In this document: positions 61,416-64,000 of the stretch, one piece after another
How the letters are laid out: the number at the start of each line of letters is the position of its first letter
How positions within the stretch are numbered: position 1 is the first letter of the stretch
Assembly: GCF_014639155.1 (NCBI RefSeq)
Contig: NZ_BMFT01000001.1
Span: 1,240,001-1,304,000, forward strand
DNA length: 64,000 bases
Direction: 5' to 3'
Source: Paenibacillus segetis
GTDB taxonomy: Bacteria > Bacillota > Bacilli > Paenibacillales > Paenibacillaceae
The notes under the pieces: model-generated
Databases searched by the model: none
What the model was told of the DNA's origin: nothing
The model's input: the letters and a program-made list of their open reading frames with translations, nothing else
Translations under genes and position numbers: made by a program

Positions 61416-61895
61416 CTATTTAGAGAGGACACTATTTAGAGTGAATAGGTAATTATATTTACTTGAATGTTTCAACTCATCTAGAATAATCTCAAAGAGA
61501 GCGTCTCTATATGGTCCAACAGGTAGACCTTTCCAAATTTCTCTATACTTCTCGACTGCAGATAACTCACCGAATAAAGCCTTCTGAATTCCTTCTAAAT
61601 AGGAGGAAGGTTTAATGAATTCTTCATTGCTGATACCTGTTACTTCTCGTCCGGTTAATGAACGATAGATGTCCCGAAACATGACATTGTGTTTCCTTTC
61701 ATCATCTCTTATTGAGATGATGATGTTCTGTTGATCAACAGTAGGTGCCATCCGGATTAATTCATCATAAAACAGTTCATCGTTCTTCTCACCTTGGACG
61801 GATTGATTAATGAGGAATAAAGAATTCTGATAATTAATTTGCTGATTGTGAGTATCCGAACGTCCCCCATAATATAGTGGATAGTAACTAAACAT
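61416..61895 (-). CDS. Ferritin-like di-iron protein
   Basis: A 159-residue four-helix protein. Helix pairs carry ExxH metal motifs: ISIRDDERKHNVMFRDIYR (E..H) and FEIILDELKHSSKYNYLF (E..H), with further Glu in FYDELIRM and LFGELSAVEKYREIWKG. This is the carboxylate-bridged di-iron pattern of the rubrerythrin/ferritin-like superfamily (as in spore coat CotJC-like or YciF-like proteins). The N-terminus is Tyr-rich (MFSYYPLYYGG), common in spore coat proteins. GGAGG precedes the start and a sigma-K-like promoter lies just upstream. Confidence 0.78.
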   Translation of the reverse strand: MFSYYPLYYGGRSDTHNQQINYQNSLFLINQSVQGEKNDELFYDELIRMAPTVDQQNIIISIRDDERKHNVMFRDIYRSLTGREVTGISNEEFIKPSSYLEGIQKALFGELSAVEKYREIWKGLPVGPYRDALFEIILDELKHSSKYNYLFTLNSVLSK

Positions 61896-61923
61896 AGGTA
61901 GCCTCCATTAATAATTGATACTA

Positions 61924-61951
61924 TACTTTATGTATAACTGCCTATATGGTT
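61924..61951 (-). promoter_or_regulatory. Candidate sigma-K promoter of the ferritin-like gene
   Basis: On the reverse strand, CATAAAGTA (61924-61932) is a full match to the sigma-K -10 CATAnnnTA, and AACC (61948-61951) fits the -35 mACm, 15 bases apart, 30 or so bases before the start codon. Confidence 0.5.
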
Positions 61952-61962
61952 ACACAAAAAAA

Positions 61963-61985
61963 GGACCCTCTTAAGCGGAGAGCCC
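61963..61985 (-). terminator. Terminator after the 50-residue gene
   Basis: On the reverse strand GGGCTCT pairs with AGAGGGTCC (two wobbles) and is followed by TCCTTTTTTT. Confidence 0.55.
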
Positions 61986-62040
61986 TCATGGGAAAAGAGT
62001 AACTTATTATAGATACATATTTGAACGTCAAAACAAATTG

Positions 62041-62193
62041 TTAACAAGGGAAGTCCTGAGTATTCTGATCGGGCTGAATAATTGGAGTGTTTTGAGTATT
62101 GCGATTTCTGCGACGCTTTTTATGATTACAAGTAACAATCAATTTTTGACCAGGATGTAGCTTTACAAATATCACTTTATTTTTAGCAGCCAT
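62041..62193 (-). CDS. Small basic protein of unknown function
   Basis: A 50-residue protein, too short for most gene callers. The start at 62193 follows AAGGTGGTGAT. It opens with a short hydrophobic strand pair (KVIFVKLHPGQKLIVTC), then a very basic block (NHKKRRRNRN) and a polar, Gln/Thr-rich end. The strand block and its Cys-His could be a small fold; the basic block may bind nucleic acid. I know no family. Confidence 0.6.
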   Translation of the reverse strand: MAAKNKVIFVKLHPGQKLIVTCNHKKRRRNRNTQNTPIIQPDQNTQDFPC

Positions 62194-62284
62194 TTTGATC
62201 ACCACCTTTTTATACAATCTATGATCATTTCAAAAGGAGTGATTGGACGGGCTAATAAGAGATTTATCTCTGTGATTTTTCTGG

Positions 62285-63154
<870 letters not shown>

Positions 63155-63314
63155 TTAAATGAGTATATTTAAAAATTCTCGCCCCTATTCACTTCCTAAT
63201 TATGCACCAGGTGACAAAGGGGGCGTTATCCTATTCGTATCAGATGTTTGCCTAATCCTCTCACTACTACTTATCTATCGAACGAAAATGGACAATAATC
63301 TGACTATAAAGAAT

Positions 63315-63347
63315 GACGGAATGAGAGGATCAATTCCGTCCTTATTT
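63315..63347 (+). terminator. Forward hairpin terminator
   Basis: Stem GACGGAAT / ATTCCGTC with a 10-base loop, followed by CTTATTTTT. It sits in an otherwise empty stretch (63137-63403) without a gene that I can support. Confidence 0.7.
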
Positions 63348-63403
63348 TTCATGCGTGATTCGAATGCTTCCGTACCAAGATATGGAGTTTATAAACCTTC
63401 CTT

Positions 63404-63736
63404 ATGTATGGTGGTTCAAGAGGCGATGGAGGTATGGCTGGCGGATTAGAAAACAGACACGTGCCTGTAATATCTGAAGCAAACCATCGTGCCTATCTCC
63501 TATCAGAATATGACCGCCTAACAAGCGAGATAGAAAGTAATCAAGTTGTCATTCAAGAATGGGTGGAAGAGAATGAACGACTTACTAAAGTTCTGGGATG
63601 GTATGCAGACAAGGATAATTACGATCCAGTACATCTAGACACATTTGGATATATCCCAATAGACAAGGACGAGGGAAAACGTGCTATGGCTGCCTTATCC
63701 CATATAGAGAGGATAACAAACCTTAGTCAAATATGA
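63404..63736 (+). CDS. Hypothetical small helical protein, start uncertain
   Basis: A 110-residue reading frame. The Gly-rich opening (MYGGSRGDGGMAGG) has no good ribosome binding site; an ATG at 63434 has GGAGGT touching it, which is too close. The body (SEYDRLTSEIESNQVVIQEWVEENERLTKVLGWYADKDNY) is a plausible coiled coil followed by a polar end. I do not recognise it. It may be a real small gene, or the tail of one whose start has decayed. Confidence 0.45.
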   Translation: MYGGSRGDGGMAGGLENRHVPVISEANHRAYLLSEYDRLTSEIESNQVVIQEWVEENERLTKVLGWYADKDNYDPVHLDTFGYIPIDKDEGKRAMAALSHIERITNLSQI

Positions 63737-63756
63737 TGGCGAAAAAAATAAAAAAA

Positions 63757-63774
63757 GAGCTGCATACACAGCTC
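63757..63774 (-). terminator. Terminator after the DUF2642 gene
   Basis: Stem GAGCTG / CAGCTC; on the reverse strand it is followed by TTTTTTTATTTTTTT. Confidence 0.85.
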
Positions 63775-63788
63775 CTTTGATTCATGAA

Positions 63789-63998
63789 TTATTCTGGCAT
63801 GATCCAAACGATCTCGGCGATACGGACAAAAAAATTCTTATTTCTTTGTTCAAGAACTACATGGTCTTGTTTGACTTCAAGTACACATCCGTCGATTCTA
63901 CCACGTGTAGTTTCCAAGATAACAACTTTTCCGATTAGGCACATTAAAGCATCAACAACGCAATGATCTACTGGATTGACCACGATAGATTGGGGCAT
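63789..63998 (-). CDS. DUF2642 (YuzF-type) Sm-like protein
   Basis: A 69-residue protein of the DUF2642 group. The core LIGKVVILETTRGRIDGCVLEVKQDHVVLEQRNKNFFVRIAEIVWIMPE is very typical: a small beta-barrel that is often found in sporulation-linked proteins of Bacillales. The start codon is two bases from the window edge, so the upstream region and the true start are not visible. The function of the family is not established. Confidence 0.82.
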   Translation of the reverse strand: MPQSIVVNPVDHCVVDALMCLIGKVVILETTRGRIDGCVLEVKQDHVVLEQRNKNFFVRIAEIVWIMPE

Positions 63999-64000
63999 TT

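Noticed and set aside
63159..63449. 96-residue forward reading frame
   Set aside because: A hairpin terminator (63315-63347) lies within it, it has no ribosome binding site, and the sequence shows no domain or gene-like pattern. It also overlaps the better frame at 63404.

Overview
The window looks like a chromosomal segment of a low-to-mid GC, endospore-forming Gram-positive bacterium of the Bacillales, most likely Paenibacillus or a close relative. This is inferred from gene content: yqzE, the yqhG-yqhH pair, yjdF with its RNA leader, HelD, a fused chorismate mutase/DAHP synthase behind a T-box, a Spo0E-like phosphatase, a DUF2642 protein and strong AGGAGG-type ribosome binding sites. I see no phage, integrase, transposase, CRISPR array, rRNA or complete tRNA.

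Layout. 1-4.9 kb: a truncated cell-wall amidase, yqzE, a secreted unknown, and yqhH-yqhG. 5-7.8 kb: a B12-dependent ribonucleotide reductase behind an NrdR box. 7.8-16 kb: carbohydrate genes, namely an AraC regulator divergent from rhaBA (L-rhamnose), then fruRKA (fructose PTS), with a decayed RpiR-type regulator between them. 16-18.3 kb: a CidA/LrgB pair and a MarR regulator divergent from a DUF2798 membrane protein. 18.3-20.4 kb: a cyclic-di-GMP locus with two tandem c-di-GMP-I riboswitches ahead of a secreted transglutaminase-like protein, followed by a membrane diguanylate cyclase. 20.4-25.8 kb: small enzymes, a lipoprotein, yjdF and regulators. 26-30.4 kb: an ABC exporter, a DUF4349 lipoprotein and an unusual chemoreceptor. 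30.5-36 kb: beta-glucan use (an interrupted GH5 gene and a GH94 cellobiose phosphorylase under a LacI regulator). 36-43.8 kb: a J-like membrane protein, an NlpC/P60 lipoprotein, a permease, an aldose epimerase, a LytTR regulator with a cre box, a lactonase, and aroA with a T-box. 44-49.3 kb: membrane proteins and an S41 peptidase with a duplicated leader. 49.4-58.8 kb: HelD, a drug-type permease, a DsbA-like protein, rpiA, gpmA and a glucosaminidase. 59-64 kb: small, probably sporulation-linked genes (Spo0E-like, Sm-like small proteins, a di-iron ferritin-like protein) and an aldo/keto reductase.

Regulation by RNA is unusually visible here: two c-di-GMP riboswitches, a yjdF RNA and a T-box within 64 kb. 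The locus most worth following up is the c-di-GMP module (18.4-20.3 kb). There, the two riboswitch copies appear to have different expression platforms, and a c-di-GMP-producing enzyme lies immediately downstream. Next are the apparent sigma-K-type promoters in front of the small sporulation-linked cluster, and the GH5 gene with one in-frame stop. I did not find a clearly unprecedented multi-gene system. Functions are assigned by recognising motifs and families from sequence alone, with no database search.
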